Positions 18,840-28,574 are shown, counted from the stretch's first letter. The stretch: 64,000 nt of DNA from Marinobacter manganoxydans MnI7-9 (GCF_000235625.1 NZ_AGTR01000085.1:310001-374000), one strand, 5' to 3'. A program made the numbers and translations. Notes: a model not told the origin generated them from the letters alone.

Positions 18840-19097
18840 TTATCGGTGCTTGTACTGGGTCGGACAATAGCCGCGGTCTACACCCTCGGGTCGTAGCTGG
18901 CGATGTTTGGTGTTGCGCCCGGTTACCCGCTTGCGCCATAGCCGGAAGCTACCGGGCTTGAGCTCACGACGCATCAGGCGAATAACATCTTTTTCGCGAA
19001 GGCCATAGAGGGCTTCGATGGCCTCGAAGGGTGTGCGGTCCTCCCACGCCATCTCGATGATGCGGGAGAGGTCCGCCGGTTCAAACTGCTCTGACAT
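18840..19097 (-). CDS. TIGR03643/DUF2805 family protein
   Basis: This 85-residue soluble, basic protein matches the small conserved family TIGR03643: the core IEMAWEDRTPFEAIEALYGL is followed by EKDVIRLMRRELKPGSFRLW and a positively charged tail with TGRNTKH. The helix-turn-helix-like spacing and basic tail hint at nucleic-acid binding, but the function is unknown. Members often stand near photolyase or cryptochrome genes; here a Cry-DASH gene lies 4 kb away on the same strand. Confidence 0.75.
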   Translation of the reverse strand: MSEQFEPADLSRIIEMAWEDRTPFEAIEALYGLREKDVIRLMRRELKPGSFRLWRKRVTGRNTKHRQLRPEGVDRGYCPTQYKHR

Positions 19098-19167
19098 GGG
19101 GTTTCTCTGTTTGACTTACGTGTTCCCAGAGTACGTTTGAGCTGGCCAGTCGTCTCACCCGGCTGGT

Positions 19168-19761
19168 TTATTGGTAGTGCCTGTGCAGCCGGGCCGGGAT
19201 CTGGGCCAGCTGTTTGTCTACCAGTGTGCGCATGGCGTGGGCGATTGGCCGGGTATCCAGCTCTGGCTCAAGCACATTGAGCAGATAGGCAACGGCCTCT
19301 GCCGTGGCCAGGCGGTGTTCTCCGGGCGCCTTTCGGATGGCGTAGGCGGAGGCCGGCGGATTGGCGAAATGGAAACGCGGCAATGCAGAGAGTTCCGGGT
19401 TCTGGTGAAGGATTTTGGCGGCCTTGCGCCAGGTGCCGTCGAGAATGATCCAGTGATCGAACTGGCGTACGTCTGAGGTTTCGAGCGCCTCACTGCCGGG
19501 CCCCGGAAACAGCAGGGCCGGGTGATGACTGCCGGCGACGGAATCAAACCCGGCCTGATGGAAATCGCCCGGCATTTCGCCTGTGAAGAGCCTGAGATTT
19601 GCGAGGCACCGGGTGAGGATACGAACGGTACCCTTGGCATGGCCGACCTAGGTCGGGTGCTGCAGTATCGTCACCCCCGTGCGGTTTCGCACGGGGGCAC
19701 ACGCTTCGCAAACACAGATATTCGGATGCATGCCGCAATCGGCGCAAATCGGTCTGGGCAA
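19168..19761 (-). pseudogene. DTW-domain tRNA-uridine aminocarboxypropyltransferase, broken by an in-frame amber codon
   Basis: Read from the TTG at 19761 the frame gives PRPICADCGMHPNICVCEAC, the cysteine-rich N-terminus of DTW (TapT/YfiP-like) proteins, then VTILQHPT, a TAG stop (complement of 19648-19650), and VGHAKGTVRIL. Family members read HP-x-[EQ]-x-GHAKGT here, so the stop replaces a Glu or Gln codon by one base change. After it the frame is intact, with the family motif ILDGTWRKAAKIL and an end at 19168, total 197 codons. Such enzymes add an acp group to tRNA uridines. The TTG lies six bases after the stop of the upstream flavoprotein gene, so translation was coupled. Sequencing error or read-through remain possible; an ATG at 19575 could yield a C-terminal fragment. 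Confidence 0.78.
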
Positions 19762-19767
19762 CCCCTG

Positions 19768-21429
19768 TTACCCCACGAAAATACGCTTCGCCAGACCGGC
19801 CCCGCGCAAGCCCTGAATGGCCAGGGTGCTGACCAGTCCACCGATCATTGCGCCCACGACACCGCAGGTGAGGATATCTTGGCCGGTAAGGTAGAGCCCA
19901 GGGATGTCGGTCTTGGGTTTCAGCCACTCCTGTTCGAAGCGCTCGGGGTTGTGGTCCAGGCCGTAGAGCTCGCCCCGGCCGTAACGGCAGAACCAGGCGG
20001 TGGAAAGCGGGGTTGAGGTTTCCACGTAATCCACTTTTCCGCGCAGCTGGGGCAGTTTCTCGTACATCACTTCCAGCAACTGGTCGGTGATTTTCTGCTT
20101 CAGGGCCTCATAGTCGTCGCCCCGCTTGCCCCAGATGGTGTCCTGCCAGGGCTCGAACATCTCCCAGGTCGTCGGGGCGACGATCTCGATGGTGGAGGTG
20201 CCAGGCCAGCGGTTCTGGTAATCCGGATCCTTGGCTGCCGGAAAGGAGATGTAGACCACCGGGAACTCGGTGTTGTCCGGGTCATCCAGAAACTGTTGCA
20301 CGTTGCCATCGTGGTCCGCGCTGGGATAGATCCAGAAATTGGTCCGCGGCAGGCCCAGTGCCTCCGGTGTGCCCTTCAGGCCAATGTAGAGGCCGATGTG
20401 GGGCATGGAGGGAATGATGTGCTGGCGTTTGCTTTTGTAGCCGATCTTCTCAGCGGACTCGGCGGGCAGCAGTTTTTCGAAAGTGTTGATAACTCCGGCG
20501 TTGCTGATGACCAGCGGTGCCCGGATTTCCTCGCCATCGGCCATGCGCACGCCGGTTGCCCTGCCTTTCTCCACCAGGATGTTGGTGACGTCGGCGTAGG
20601 TAAAGACTTCACCGCCGGGCTGCTGGATAACAGGGATAATGGTTTTGGCAATTTCCGACGCGCCGCCTACGGGGTAAAAGCCGCCGTAAAGGTAATGTTT
20701 GGCAATCAGCGCATGGACCATAAAGCTGGATTGCATGGGCGTGACGCCGCAGTCGCCCCACTGGCCGGTGATAGCGCCGATCAGTTCCTGGTTGTCGGTG
20801 AGCTCGCTCAGCACCTCCCACGTGGTCTTGTTGAAACAGTCAGGCAGGACGACATCCAGCCCTTTGTTGATAACCGGGCTCAATATGCCGGGGGCGAGCT
20901 TGGAGAGTGTGTACCACTGCATGCCGTCTGCCACCTTGCCCAGCAGCTTTACATACTGGTCGATGGCTTCTTGTTCTTCTGGAAAGGCATCGAGCAGGGA
21001 GAGACGCAGCCCTTCCTTGCCGGCGCGCAGATTCACGACCTTTTCGCCCAGGAAGAAGCGGTCGTAGTTCTCGTCCATGGGGGCCCATTCCAGCTTGCCG
21101 TCGGTGATGTAATCGAACAGCCTGCGGCCCAGGGTGTGGGGAGAGCCCATGTCGCCGATGTAATGGACGCCTACGTCCCATTCGTAGCCGTTGCGAGCGT
21201 AACTGTGGGTGTAGCCGCCGGCCGTGTAATGCTGCTCAAGCACGAGGACTTTCTTGCCCGCCTTGGCCAGGCAGGCTGCGGTGGTCAGGCCGCCGATGCC
21301 TGAGCCAATTACGATGGCGTCGTAGGGGCCTTTCAGGCGATTGGCCCGGTAACGGGTACCGATCCTGATCGTACTGGGCTTCAGTTTCTGAGAAGACGGA
21401 CTGTTCACTTCAGTGCTTTTTACCACCAT
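19768..21429 (-). CDS. FAD-dependent oxidoreductase, carotenoid isomerase/phytoene desaturase-like
   Basis: This 553-residue flavoprotein has an N-terminal FAD-binding motif YDAIVIGSGIGGLTTAACLA followed by VLVLEQHYTAGGYTHSY, and the C-terminal FAD signature GLYLTGQDILTCGVVGAMIG. The length and layout fit the CrtI/CrtISO/retinol-saturase group. No carotenoid biosynthesis gene lies nearby, so the substrate is open. The ATG at 21429 was chosen; it overlaps the end of the DUF6231-like gene by ten bases, and an in-frame GTG lies at 21441. It belongs to the minus-strand cluster running from the Cry-DASH gene to the DTW pseudogene. Confidence 0.8.
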   Translation of the reverse strand: MVVKSTEVNSPSSQKLKPSTIRIGTRYRANRLKGPYDAIVIGSGIGGLTTAACLAKAGKKVLVLEQHYTAGGYTHSYARNGYEWDVGVHYIGDMGSPHTLGRRLFDYITDGKLEWAPMDENYDRFFLGEKVVNLRAGKEGLRLSLLDAFPEEQEAIDQYVKLLGKVADGMQWYTLSKLAPGILSPVINKGLDVVLPDCFNKTTWEVLSELTDNQELIGAITGQWGDCGVTPMQSSFMVHALIAKHYLYGGFYPVGGASEIAKTIIPVIQQPGGEVFTYADVTNILVEKGRATGVRMADGEEIRAPLVISNAGVINTFEKLLPAESAEKIGYKSKRQHIIPSMPHIGLYIGLKGTPEALGLPRTNFWIYPSADHDGNVQQFLDDPDNTEFPVVYISFPAAKDPDYQNRWPGTSTIEIVAPTTWEMFEPWQDTIWGKRGDDYEALKQKITDQLLEVMYEKLPQLRGKVDYVETSTPLSTAWFCRYGRGELYGLDHNPERFEQEWLKPKTDIPGLYLTGQDILTCGVVGAMIGGLVSTLAIQGLRGAGLAKRIFVG

Positions 21430-21926
21430 GCCTTGCCCCACATTTCCGGATTGGCCCAGTTCTCTGGATTGTTCCAGGCCCGTTTGTGGTTGTAAGTATT
21501 CAGATTGTAGGTGTACAGCGTGAGTGCGCCGTTATCATTTTCCAGTTCGGCATGGCGACGGAAGCCAAGGCCGATGAAATCAGTAAAGGCCCAGCCTGGC
21601 GCTTCGCCAACCAGCACCGCGATCTGATGTGTGCCATAGTTTCTTAGCTGGCCCAGCAGCAAGGCGCCTTCATCATGAGGCAGGTGTTCCAGGGTGCCGG
21701 TTATCAGCGCCAGATCTGCAACCCGGTCGATGTGCAGCCTGGCATTGGGGTCGATGGTGTCGAGAGTTCGAACATCGACGCCATCCTGGTGCTTCTGCCA
21801 CATCCGCGATATTTCGGTTGCGAGGCTGCCGCAACTCAGCAGGGTTGCAGGTGAGCTGGTTTCGATGATGCGGGCCAGTGTCTCCCGTGCTGCATCCGAG
21901 TTGCTGTTGTCCGTCATTTCCGCCAT
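21420..21926 (-). CDS. DUF6231-like conserved protein with methyltransferase-like fold
   Basis: This 168-residue soluble protein has a region resembling a Rossmann methyltransferase remnant: SPATLLSCGSLATEI in the first strand position and ADLALITGTLEHLPHDEGALL where an acidic and post-I motif would be, then a C-terminal tail rich in Asn and Trp (NPENWANPEMWGKAWW). It looks like the DUF6231 proteins of Pseudomonas-type bacteria, but the assignment is from memory. The start at 21926 (MAEMTDN) was preferred to one at 21965 that would overlap the Cry-DASH gene. The function is unknown. Confidence 0.6.
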   Translation of the reverse strand: MAEMTDNSNSDAARETLARIIETSSPATLLSCGSLATEISRMWQKHQDGVDVRTLDTIDPNARLHIDRVADLALITGTLEHLPHDEGALLLGQLRNYGTHQIAVLVGEAPGWAFTDFIGLGFRRHAELENDNGALTLYTYNLNTYNHKRAWNNPENWANPEMWGKAWW

Positions 21927-21942
21927 GGCGATTCGCCTTTTA

Positions 21943-23265
21943 CTACAGGGGCCAGTCTGCCGCATCCACTGTGTGTAAGCCTACGGGCTGATCTGCATGC
22001 CCGCCCCAGCGGTCAATAAAGGTGCCGGTGGGATCGTACTGCTGCGTCTGTTTTTCGAGGTTGAACTGCCGCAGGCCTCTCGGGTCCGCCCCTACGCCAG
22101 CCAGGTACTGCCAGTTGCCGTAGTTGCTCCCTACATCATAGTCGATCAACTGCTCCTCAAACCATGCCGCTCCGTAGCGCCAGTCCAACCCGAGTTCGTT
22201 GATGAAACAACTGGCGACCAGTTGTCTGGCCCGGTTGCTCATGTAACCGGTTTCACGCAGCTGGTTCATGGCCGCGTTCACGATCGGATATTCGGTGTTG
22301 CCCTGGCACCAGGCCTTGAAACGATGGCCGTAGAGGGTGCCATGCCGACGTTTGCGCTGGACGCCGTCCCGGCGGAACAGGTTGGCGCCGTGTTTCAGGG
22401 CGTACCAGTAGAAGTACTCGCGCCAGAGGAGCTCAAACCAGAGCCAGTAGGTGGATTCGTTTTTGGTCTCGCTGGCTTCGTATTCGGTGATGGTTTCTGC
22501 TACTTCCCTGACCGAGAGACAGCCGTTGGCCAGCCAGGGTGAGAACTTGGAGGAGGCGTCCCAGGTGTCCAGGGCGTTCCGGGTTTCCTTGTAGCGGTCA
22601 ATGCTGTGGTTGTCGTAAAGGAACTCCTGCAGCCGCGCCAGGCCGGCGGCTTCACCACCCATAAACTGTAACGGATGCACCGGTTCCGGTATCGGCGGGC
22701 AGTCGCCGCGATTGTCCTCCGGGAATCCCGGCGGTGGCGGCAGGGCTGTCAGGGTGCGGATTCGCAAGCGCTCTGAACAGCGATCTCCGGTTTTCTCAAC
22801 TTGCTTGCGGAACTGGGAGAAGGTATCCGGCAACTCCCCGAGCGCCATCGGCAGGGAACCCTCGGTGAACAGGCTGAGAGTCTCGAATTGCTGGAATACA
22901 GCCTTGGGCAGCCTGTCCTTGATGGCTTGCCACTGACCGGCCTCCTGGGTACCCGGAAGCCGGGAGCGTACAACCCGTTCAATGCTGTGAGCGTGCGCAA
23001 GTTGCGGAATGACCGTTTCCGGCTCCCCAAAGGCGATGTGGAGCCGCTGGCCCAGTGTTCGAAGACTGCGTTCCAACGCCATCAAGCTCTGCCAAAGAAA
23101 GCGCCACCGATGATCCCCCATCGCCTTGCTCTGCAGGGGACCGGGCGCAAACCAGCGCGGATCGACCACATAGAGGCAGAGCAGCATGTCGGACTTCGAG
23201 GCCGCCAGCAACGAAGCGTTGTCGTGCAGGCGAAGATCCCGCGTAAACCAGTAAAGCGTGCGCAA
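21943..23265 (-). CDS. DASH-type cryptochrome / photolyase-family flavoprotein
   Basis: This 440-residue protein has an N-terminal photolyase alpha/beta domain (LYWFTRDLRLHDNASLL) and a C-terminal FAD domain with SSKFSPWLANGCLS, WLWFELLWREYFYWYA and YMSNRARQLVASCFINEL. The LPDTFSQFRKQVEK stretch and the ending FNLEKQTQQYDPTGTF are typical of Cry-DASH rather than class I photolyase. Such proteins bind FAD and methenyltetrahydrofolate and repair cyclobutane dimers in single-stranded DNA. The start is TTG at 23265, supported by AGGAG eight bases upstream and by the family start. It heads the minus-strand cluster. Confidence 0.88.
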   Translation of the reverse strand: MRTLYWFTRDLRLHDNASLLAASKSDMLLCLYVVDPRWFAPGPLQSKAMGDHRWRFLWQSLMALERSLRTLGQRLHIAFGEPETVIPQLAHAHSIERVVRSRLPGTQEAGQWQAIKDRLPKAVFQQFETLSLFTEGSLPMALGELPDTFSQFRKQVEKTGDRCSERLRIRTLTALPPPPGFPEDNRGDCPPIPEPVHPLQFMGGEAAGLARLQEFLYDNHSIDRYKETRNALDTWDASSKFSPWLANGCLSVREVAETITEYEASETKNESTYWLWFELLWREYFYWYALKHGANLFRRDGVQRKRRHGTLYGHRFKAWCQGNTEYPIVNAAMNQLRETGYMSNRARQLVASCFINELGLDWRYGAAWFEEQLIDYDVGSNYGNWQYLAGVGADPRGLRQFNLEKQTQQYDPTGTFIDRWGGHADQPVGLHTVDAADWPL

Positions 23266-23394
23266 CGTAAGAGCTCCTCTCTCGGTATCTGTCAGCTGTG
23301 AGAAGATACGAGCCAGTTCCGAAAAAGATTTCGCCGCCCATCTGGTTGCGCACTTCGTCTAGAATGAACGAACAGCCGGCACATCGTGGCGTGA

Positions 23395-24546
<1,152 letters not shown>

Positions 24547-24554
24547 TCGCCGAC

Positions 24555-24587
24555 TGATCAGGCGCAGTACTATGCTGCGCCCGATCA
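24555..24587. terminator. Hairpin between convergent frmA and OmpA-like gene
   Basis: The bases TGATC-A-GGCGCAG, loop TACTATG, CTGCGCC-C-GATCA form a stem of 7 plus 5 base pairs with one mismatch. It lies in the 38-base space between two convergent genes and includes the last codon of the minus-strand one. There is no T-run on either side, so it may slow or protect transcripts rather than act as a classic intrinsic terminator. Confidence 0.45.
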
Positions 24588-25610
24588 ACGATCCGTAAGC
24601 TTCAGCTCAATCCTCCGGTTTCTCTGCAACGCCTCCGGAGAGGTGCCTTCCGCCACCGGGAAGAACTCGCCAAATCCGGCCGCCGCCATGCGCCGTTCCG
24701 GTACACCCTGCGCTGCAAGGTAGCGCACGACTGCCACGGCACGGGCGGTGGACAGCTCCCAGTTCGAGGGGAATCTCGGGGTATTGATAGGTATGACATC
24801 GGTATGACCATCAATCCTCAGGATCCAGTCTACGTCCTCGGGAATCTTGGCGGAAACATCCAGCAGTAGTTTGGCTAGCTTGTCGAGCTCCTGCCGGCCT
24901 TCCTCGCCCAGTTCCGCCGAGGCGGAAGCGAACAACAGTTCGGAAGGCAGCAAGAAACGGTCGCCGACGATCCGGACATTTTCGTTGCCGGCCAGAATAT
25001 CCCGCAGCCGGGCAAAGAACTCGGACTGATACTGTTCGAGTTGGTTGACGCGCTCGGCCAGTAGGGTGTTCAGCCGTCTGCTGACCTGTTCCAGTTCCTG
25101 CTCCTTGTCGGCGGTCATCTGTTCCTGGAGCTCCAGCGCCGAGGCAATCTGCCTGAGTTGCTCTCGCAAGGAGGCTATCTGATTCGACAGCCTCAGGATC
25201 ATCGCCTGCTGGCTGGCCGATATATCGTCTTTCTCGTCAATCGACTCTTCCATGCTGGCCAGCCGCTCCGATTGCGCATCGGCCATGGCGGTTTGCCGCA
25301 TCAGTTGTTCACGGGTGGATTCCAGCTGACCGACCAGACTGTTGTTCCGCTCCTGAAGGCTGGTTAACTGATTTTCCAGTGCCTCGCTTCTGTTTTCTTC
25401 CAGGCCGAGCAATTCCGAGAGCTCGTTCAACTGGGCATTGAGTCGGGCGAGCTGGGTATCCCGGTCAGAGAGTGTCTGGGACAGGTAGAGCTGGCTGACC
25501 ACGTAGACCAGCAGCATGAATATGACCAGCATCAGCAGAGCCGAGAGCGCATCCACGTAGCCCGGCCAGACGTTGGTGGTGCTGCGGCTTCGGCGCCTGG
25601 ATCCGATCAT
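24585..25610 (-). CDS. OmpA/MotB-like peptidoglycan-binding protein with coiled coil
   Basis: This 341-residue protein has a single N-terminal helix preceded by an arginine-rich stretch (GYVDALSALLMLVIFMLLVY, with an aspartate at the stator-like position), a long coiled coil of about 150 residues, and a C-terminal OmpA domain (WILRIDGHTDVIPI, STARAVAVVRYLAAQGV). It is a MotB/TolR-like partner of the MotA/TolQ-like gene just upstream, which it overlaps by four bases (ATGA). The start at 25610 was chosen for that overlap. The pair probably couples ion flow to work on the cell envelope; it is unlike flagellar stators because of the long coiled coil. Confidence 0.82.
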   Translation of the reverse strand: MIGSRRRSRSTTNVWPGYVDALSALLMLVIFMLLVYVVSQLYLSQTLSDRDTQLARLNAQLNELSELLGLEENRSEALENQLTSLQERNNSLVGQLESTREQLMRQTAMADAQSERLASMEESIDEKDDISASQQAMILRLSNQIASLREQLRQIASALELQEQMTADKEQELEQVSRRLNTLLAERVNQLEQYQSEFFARLRDILAGNENVRIVGDRFLLPSELLFASASAELGEEGRQELDKLAKLLLDVSAKIPEDVDWILRIDGHTDVIPINTPRFPSNWELSTARAVAVVRYLAAQGVPERRMAAAGFGEFFPVAEGTSPEALQRNRRIELKLTDR

Positions 25611-26335
25611 GACAGGTCTTTCTCGCTGTCTATACGATCTACAAGATTGGTGACGCCGGTCAGCCACTCCTCGAGGCCGTCATAAAAGCGGTTCTGGGCA
25701 TGGCCGGCCTGGATGTCGAGGAAACCCAGGATCAGCGAGCCGCCAAGGCCCAGCAGGGAGGAGCTGAACGCAGTACCCATGCCCTCAAGGGGCGTAAGCA
25801 GGCCTTCCTGAAGCTCCGCAAACACCTTTCCGAAGTCTTCCTGGCTCATGTCCAGGCCGGTAATCACCTGGCCGACGGAGTTGATGGTGCCCAGCAGGCC
25901 CCAGAAGGTGCCGAGCAGCCCCAGGAACACCAGCAGGCTGATGAAATAGCGGGTGATTTCCCGCTGCTCATCCATCCTGGAATGAATGCCATCGAGCACG
26001 GTTCGAAGAGACAGGGTAGATAGTGTGAACCGGTCCTTGGTGGCATCCTCGCCAAGTTGCCTTGCCAGCGGCTTCAGCAATTTGGGCTCCTGGACCACGG
26101 ACAATCCGGCGTGGCCGGTTCTGAACTGGGCAATCCACTTCAGCTCCGGAAACAGCACGAACACCTGCCTGTAGGTGAGGGCGATGCCGATGATCAGAAC
26201 CCCGAGAATCAGCAGATTGAAAACCCAGTTGGCCATAAAGGCCGAAATCAGGGGCTTGTGGATCAGGGCGCCGACGATGACGACCACGCCGAGGAACAGC
26301 GTCATCCAGAAAAGGGTGTGCTTGGGGTTGCTCAT
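25607..26335 (-). CDS. MotA/TolQ/ExbB-type proton channel protein
   Basis: This protein of about 242 residues has helices at residues 9-25 and 35-60, and a C-terminal pair around LLVFLGLLGTFWGLLGTINS and the conserved GMGTAFSSSLLGLGGSLILG, which is the MotA/TolQ/ExbB channel pattern. It is translationally coupled to the OmpA-like gene. The ATG at 26335 was chosen over an in-frame TTG at 26368, but neither has a strong ribosome site. No TolA, TonB or Zorya ZorC/ZorD gene is nearby, so it is likely an envelope-associated motor unit of unknown duty. Confidence 0.78.
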   Translation of the reverse strand: MSNPKHTLFWMTLFLGVVVIVGALIHKPLISAFMANWVFNLLILGVLIIGIALTYRQVFVLFPELKWIAQFRTGHAGLSVVQEPKLLKPLARQLGEDATKDRFTLSTLSLRTVLDGIHSRMDEQREITRYFISLLVFLGLLGTFWGLLGTINSVGQVITGLDMSQEDFGKVFAELQEGLLTPLEGMGTAFSSSLLGLGGSLILGFLDIQAGHAQNRFYDGLEEWLTGVTNLVDRIDSEKDLS

Positions 26336-26430
26336 AGCGATGGCCAGCTTTTTTGAGATATTCCTCAAAACGTTAGCACAGATATGAGAAGCTGTTGGCG
26401 ACAGTAACTGAACTTTAATCGGAGCGCGTC

Positions 26431-26877
26431 ATGGCTGGTGAGTTGCCTTTCCGTTTTCGCTTCCGGGTTCGCTATGGTGAATGCGATGCCCAGGGCGTGG
26501 TGTTCAACGCACGTTATGCGGATTTCGTTGATATTGCTGTCAACGAATACATTCGCACCCTGTTTGGCGATTATCAGCACCTGCTGGATCAGGACCTGGA
26601 TATCCAGGTTGTGAGCCTGACGGTGAACTGGAAGGCCCCGGCGAAGTTTGACGATGTTCTGGAAGCCCGCATTCGCGCCGGGCGAATCGGAAACACCTCA
26701 TTTACCCTGCATCTGGAGTTTTTCCGGTATGGGGATGACGGATATATCGCCGATGCGGACGTCACCTATGTGCTGATTCAGCCTTCGGTGATGGGCAAGG
26801 TGGCGATACCGGATCACATTCGTCAATTGCTGGAGCGGGGCGCTCCGTGCGAGTTGATCAGTCACGCAGGGGAGTAG
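26431..26877 (+). CDS. Acyl-CoA thioesterase, 4HBT/YbgC type
   Basis: This 148-residue hotdog-fold enzyme should hydrolyse acyl-CoA thioesters in the cytoplasm. The active-site region FRVRYGECDAQGVVFNARYA carries the catalytic aspartate of the 4-hydroxybenzoyl-CoA thioesterase/YbgC group and continues into YADFVDIAVNEYIRTLF. Length is normal for the family. It is divergent from the MotA-like gene and stands alone. Its physiological substrate cannot be told. Confidence 0.85.
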   Translation: MAGELPFRFRFRVRYGECDAQGVVFNARYADFVDIAVNEYIRTLFGDYQHLLDQDLDIQVVSLTVNWKAPAKFDDVLEARIRAGRIGNTSFTLHLEFFRYGDDGYIADADVTYVLIQPSVMGKVAIPDHIRQLLERGAPCELISHAGE

Positions 26878-26885
26878 GCTGGAAG

Positions 26886-26918
26886 CAAAAAAGAAGGCCA
26901 GATGAAATTCATCTGGCC
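26886..26918 (-). terminator. Intrinsic terminator of the DJ-1/PfpI gene
   Basis: On the minus strand a perfect 9-base-pair stem GGCCAGATG / CATCTGGCC with a 5-base loop is followed by TTCTTTTTTG. It lies about 30 bases after the stop of the amidotransferase-like gene. The same stem is read by transcripts of the convergent thioesterase gene, but without a T-run on that side. Confidence 0.85.
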
Positions 26919-26946
26919 CTGGATTCATCCTGCAGTTACTGCCGGA

Positions 26947-27630
26947 TCAGGCCTCTTGGAGAGCCTGCACAACGGCCTTCGCTGCCCCCTCGGAAGAGGC
27001 CGGGTTTTGCCCGGTAATCAGCTTGCCGTCCACCACGATGTGCGGTGCCCAGTCGTCACCGCGGGTGTAGGTGGCGGTGTTTTCCTTCAGCATGTCTTCC
27101 AGCAGGAAAGGCACCACGCCGCTAAGGCCAACCGCTTCTTCCTCGCTGTTGGTGAAGCCTGTTACTTCCCGGCCGCCAACGATGTTCTGGCCCGGTTTCA
27201 CTTCCACGTTTTTGAACACGGCTGGTGCGTGGCAAACTGCACCAATCACCTTGTCCTGCTCGTAGGCTGTCTTGATCAGGGCAATGGACTTGTCGTCGTT
27301 AACCAGGTCCCAGAGCGGGCCGTGACCACCTGGATAGAAAATCGCGTCGTATTCGTTCATGTCCACGTCGCTCAGCTTTTTAGTGCTGGCGAGGGATTCC
27401 TTGGCATGGGCATCCTGCTGGAACCGACGCGTGGTCTCGGTCAGCGCTTCGTCGGCCTCGCTGTTGGGGTCGACTGGCGGCTGGCCACCCTTCGGTGAGG
27501 CAATGGTGATGTCTGTGCCGGCATCCCGGAAAACGTAGTAAGGCGCGGTGAACTCTTCGAGCCAGAAGCCGGTCTTATGGCCGGTGTCGCCCATCTGGTC
27601 ATGGGATGTAAGAACCATCAGAATCTTCAT
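26947..27630 (-). CDS. DJ-1/PfpI-family type 1 glutamine amidotransferase-like protein
   Basis: This 227-residue protein has the nucleophile-elbow cysteine followed by histidine in VIGAVCHAPAVF and the glycine-rich FYPGGHGPLWDL loop, both typical of the HchA/PfpI side of the DJ-1 superfamily. Related proteins act as glyoxalase III, chaperones or deglycases; activity is not settled for this branch. It starts MKILMVLTSHDQMGDTG, where the ATG at 27630 replaces a longer frame without a matching family start. A strong intrinsic terminator follows. Confidence 0.85.
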   Translation of the reverse strand: MKILMVLTSHDQMGDTGHKTGFWLEEFTAPYYVFRDAGTDITIASPKGGQPPVDPNSEADEALTETTRRFQQDAHAKESLASTKKLSDVDMNEYDAIFYPGGHGPLWDLVNDDKSIALIKTAYEQDKVIGAVCHAPAVFKNVEVKPGQNIVGGREVTGFTNSEEEAVGLSGVVPFLLEDMLKENTATYTRGDDWAPHIVVDGKLITGQNPASSEGAAKAVVQALQEA

Positions 27631-27821
27631 GGTGTCCGTCCTTTTCGTTGACGAATGAATGGCGCTTCTTGATTGCTGTGATAATGAAGTTGTGCCATCA
27701 GTGACTGAATTCAACCGTCAGTACGTAAATCCGACGATCCCGGATCTTGAACCGTCTATACTGGAGACAGATGGCCAGACCTCATAAGAATCTGAAAACC
27801 TCACAGGCAAGGATGACTGGA

Positions 27822-28574
27822 ATGCGAGTGTTCGCCACCGCTGTTCTGATGGCGTTAGTGGTTCCTGTTTCGGCCCAGCAGGGCACGGAAACCGTGGAAG
27901 CGCTGACGGTAACCGTGGGTGCCAATCATGCGCCCCCCTACCGGATTATCGAGGGTGGGGAGCCAACGGGCCTATATGTGGATATCTTCCAGGAAATTGC
28001 TGATCGGTTGGGCTGGAAAGTGCATTATCGGGAGGCGCCTTTCCGGCGGGTCTTGAGGATGGTGCAGCAGGGTGAGGTGGATGTCATGCTGGGGCCCCTG
28101 GAGACCGCCGAACGAACCGAGCTCATGGAGTTCGTGGCGCCGGCATTTCCTCCGGAACGGCGATTGTTTTTTTACCTTAACGCAGAAAACCGCATTGAGC
28201 GCTACGCCGATCTGTATGGACGAGCCATTGGTATTCTGGAAGGGGAGTCGTATTTCTCCCGGTTTGATACTGATGACAAACTTCTCAAGGAGCCTGCGCC
28301 CCGTTACGAAAACCTGATGCTGATGATGCAGAAAGGCCGGGTAGATGTCGTGATCGCCCCAGAGCTTGTCGGTTTGTACGCGGTCGAAAAGTTGGGGCTG
28401 GATGTTAAGGTTTCACCGTTCTTTGTGCCTGGAGAGCGCTCCTACATCGCTGTTGCGAAGAACTCGCCCGTGCTGAAGTATGCCGATGACATTCGGGCGG
28501 CGCTGAAACTGATTGAACTGGAAGGCATACACGAGGACCTGGTGTTGAAGTACATGGACCGAGTTGCTGAATGA
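27822..28574 (+). CDS. Periplasmic solute-binding protein, family 3-like
   Basis: This 250-residue exported protein has a signal peptide (VFATAVLMALVVPVSA) and a type II binding fold of the amino-acid-binding (SBP_bac_3) kind: VTVGANHAPPYRII, GLYVDIFQEIADRLGWKVHY, the first crossover MVQQGEVDVMLGPLETAERT and the return segment MQKGRVDVVIAPELVG. No permease or ATPase genes are close, so it may feed a sensor rather than a transporter. The ATG at 27822 has AAGGA eight bases upstream; longer in-frame starts lack such a site. It overlaps the RNase J-like gene by four bases. Confidence 0.8.
   Translation: MRVFATAVLMALVVPVSAQQGTETVEALTVTVGANHAPPYRIIEGGEPTGLYVDIFQEIADRLGWKVHYREAPFRRVLRMVQQGEVDVMLGPLETAERTELMEFVAPAFPPERRLFFYLNAENRIERYADLYGRAIGILEGESYFSRFDTDDKLLKEPAPRYENLMLMMQKGRVDVVIAPELVGLYAVEKLGLDVKVSPFFVPGERSYIAVAKNSPVLKYADDIRAALKLIELEGIHEDLVLKYMDRVAE

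Noticed and set aside
20296-21303. Plus-strand frame of 335 codons inside the flavoprotein gene
   Set aside because: Translation shows no domain, and the opposite strand encodes a full FAD oxidoreductase with both conserved ends.
24585-26335. Zorya-type ZorA/ZorB defence pair
   Set aside because: The MotA-like protein is only about 240 residues and lacks the long ZorA tail, and no zorC/zorD helicase or nuclease genes lie beside it.
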